Assembly (NCBI GenBank): GCA_045643145.1
Contig: JAZUKG010000234.1
Coordinates: 1 to 31,009 of the forward strand
Length of the DNA stretch: 31,009 nt
From: SVFI01 sp045643145
Lineage (GTDB): Bacteria > Bacillota > Clostridia > Lachnospirales > Lachnospiraceae
Reading direction: 5' to 3'
The position numbers and the translations under genes were made by a program. Below, piece after piece: positions 30,846 to 31,009 of the stretch. Under the pieces are notes generated by a model. That model saw only the letters and a list, made by a program, of their open reading frames with translations. It ran no database searches and was not told the DNA's origin. Positions within the stretch are counted from its first letter, which is position 1; each line of letters opens with the position of its first letter.

Positions 30846-31009
30846 TTAAATAGCTTTTACTTTAACTGATTTAGAAAGACCTTTCTTTTGGAATAAAGCC
30901 TTGTACGCTTTCAGTTTCTTCTTTGGCACCTTGATTGTGGTTGCCTTGGTAATTCCCTTGAATGCATTCTTTGCTACACTGCCAGATGTCAGCTTGGTTG
31001 ACTTAATTG
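30846..31009 (-). CDS. C-terminal end of a leucine-rich-repeat (BspA-type) surface protein
   Basis: Only the last 53 codons are inside the window. They read IKSTKLTSGSVAKNAFKGIT, then KATTIKVPKKKLKAYKALFQ, then KKGLSKSVKVKAI and stop. The pattern of a final NAFKGI repeat followed by IKVPKKKLKAYKALFQKKG is typical of the last LRR_5 repeat of large secreted proteins in Lachnospiraceae. Such proteins are surface-exposed and usually carry Lys-rich repeats. The N-terminus, including any signal and wall-binding domain, lies beyond the right edge. Confidence 0.75.
   Translation of the reverse strand, partial: IKSTKLTSGSVAKNAFKGITKATTIKVPKKKLKAYKALFQKKGLSKSVKVKAI

Overview
The window looks like chromosomal DNA from a low-to-mid GC Gram-positive Clostridia member, most likely Lachnospiraceae. 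This is an inference from several things: pfkA-dnaX-ybaB-recR gene order, lipoproteins beside an ABC exporter with membrane-fusion adaptors, strong GGAGG-type ribosome binding sites, and a right-edge fragment typical of leucine-rich-repeat surface proteins. No tRNA, rRNA, insertion sequence, prophage or CRISPR array is visible.

Layout. (1) 1-350: the start of a minus-strand gene runs off the left edge behind a hairpin leader that can hide its ribosome binding site, followed by an array of five related palindromes. (2) 351-3996, minus: pfkA, dnaX, ybaB/ebfC and recR, tightly packed behind one clear promoter. (3) 4112-14791, minus: two paralogous lipoproteins, two lipoprotein membrane-fusion adaptors (one built as a tandem double adaptor), a two-domain FtsX/MacB-like permease and two ABC ATPases. 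(4) 14965-17937, plus: OmpR-type regulator, sensor kinase and a membrane-anchored protein of unknown function, divergent from block 3. The region between blocks 3 and 4 holds an 11-bp-period direct repeat placed to control both directions. (5) 18014-20859, minus: prephenate dehydrogenase and a MutS2-like ATPase without a Smr domain. (6) 21006-21320, minus: an intergenic RNA gene candidate with a consensus promoter, a 12-bp closing stem and an intrinsic terminator. (7) 21364-25156, minus: HD phosphohydrolase, HAD phosphatase, MTA/SAH nucleosidase, LUD-domain protein and a U32-like Cys-rich protein. (8) 25274-27368, minus: an SseB-like protein of unknown role and a metallo-beta-lactamase-fold hydrolase. 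(9) 27487-29855, minus: an HTH membrane regulator, alpha/beta hydrolase and cyclase-family enzyme as an operon. (10) 30022-31009, minus: two small membrane proteins and the C-terminal end of a surface protein.

How it fits together. Blocks 3 and 4 read as one system. A kinase/regulator pair, with an accessory membrane protein, probably controls itself and a cell-envelope ABC exporter whose lipoproteins and adaptors sit outside the membrane. The substrate cannot be read from the sequence. The intergenic RNA, the palindrome array and the exporter's unusual protein architectures are the parts least explained by known families.
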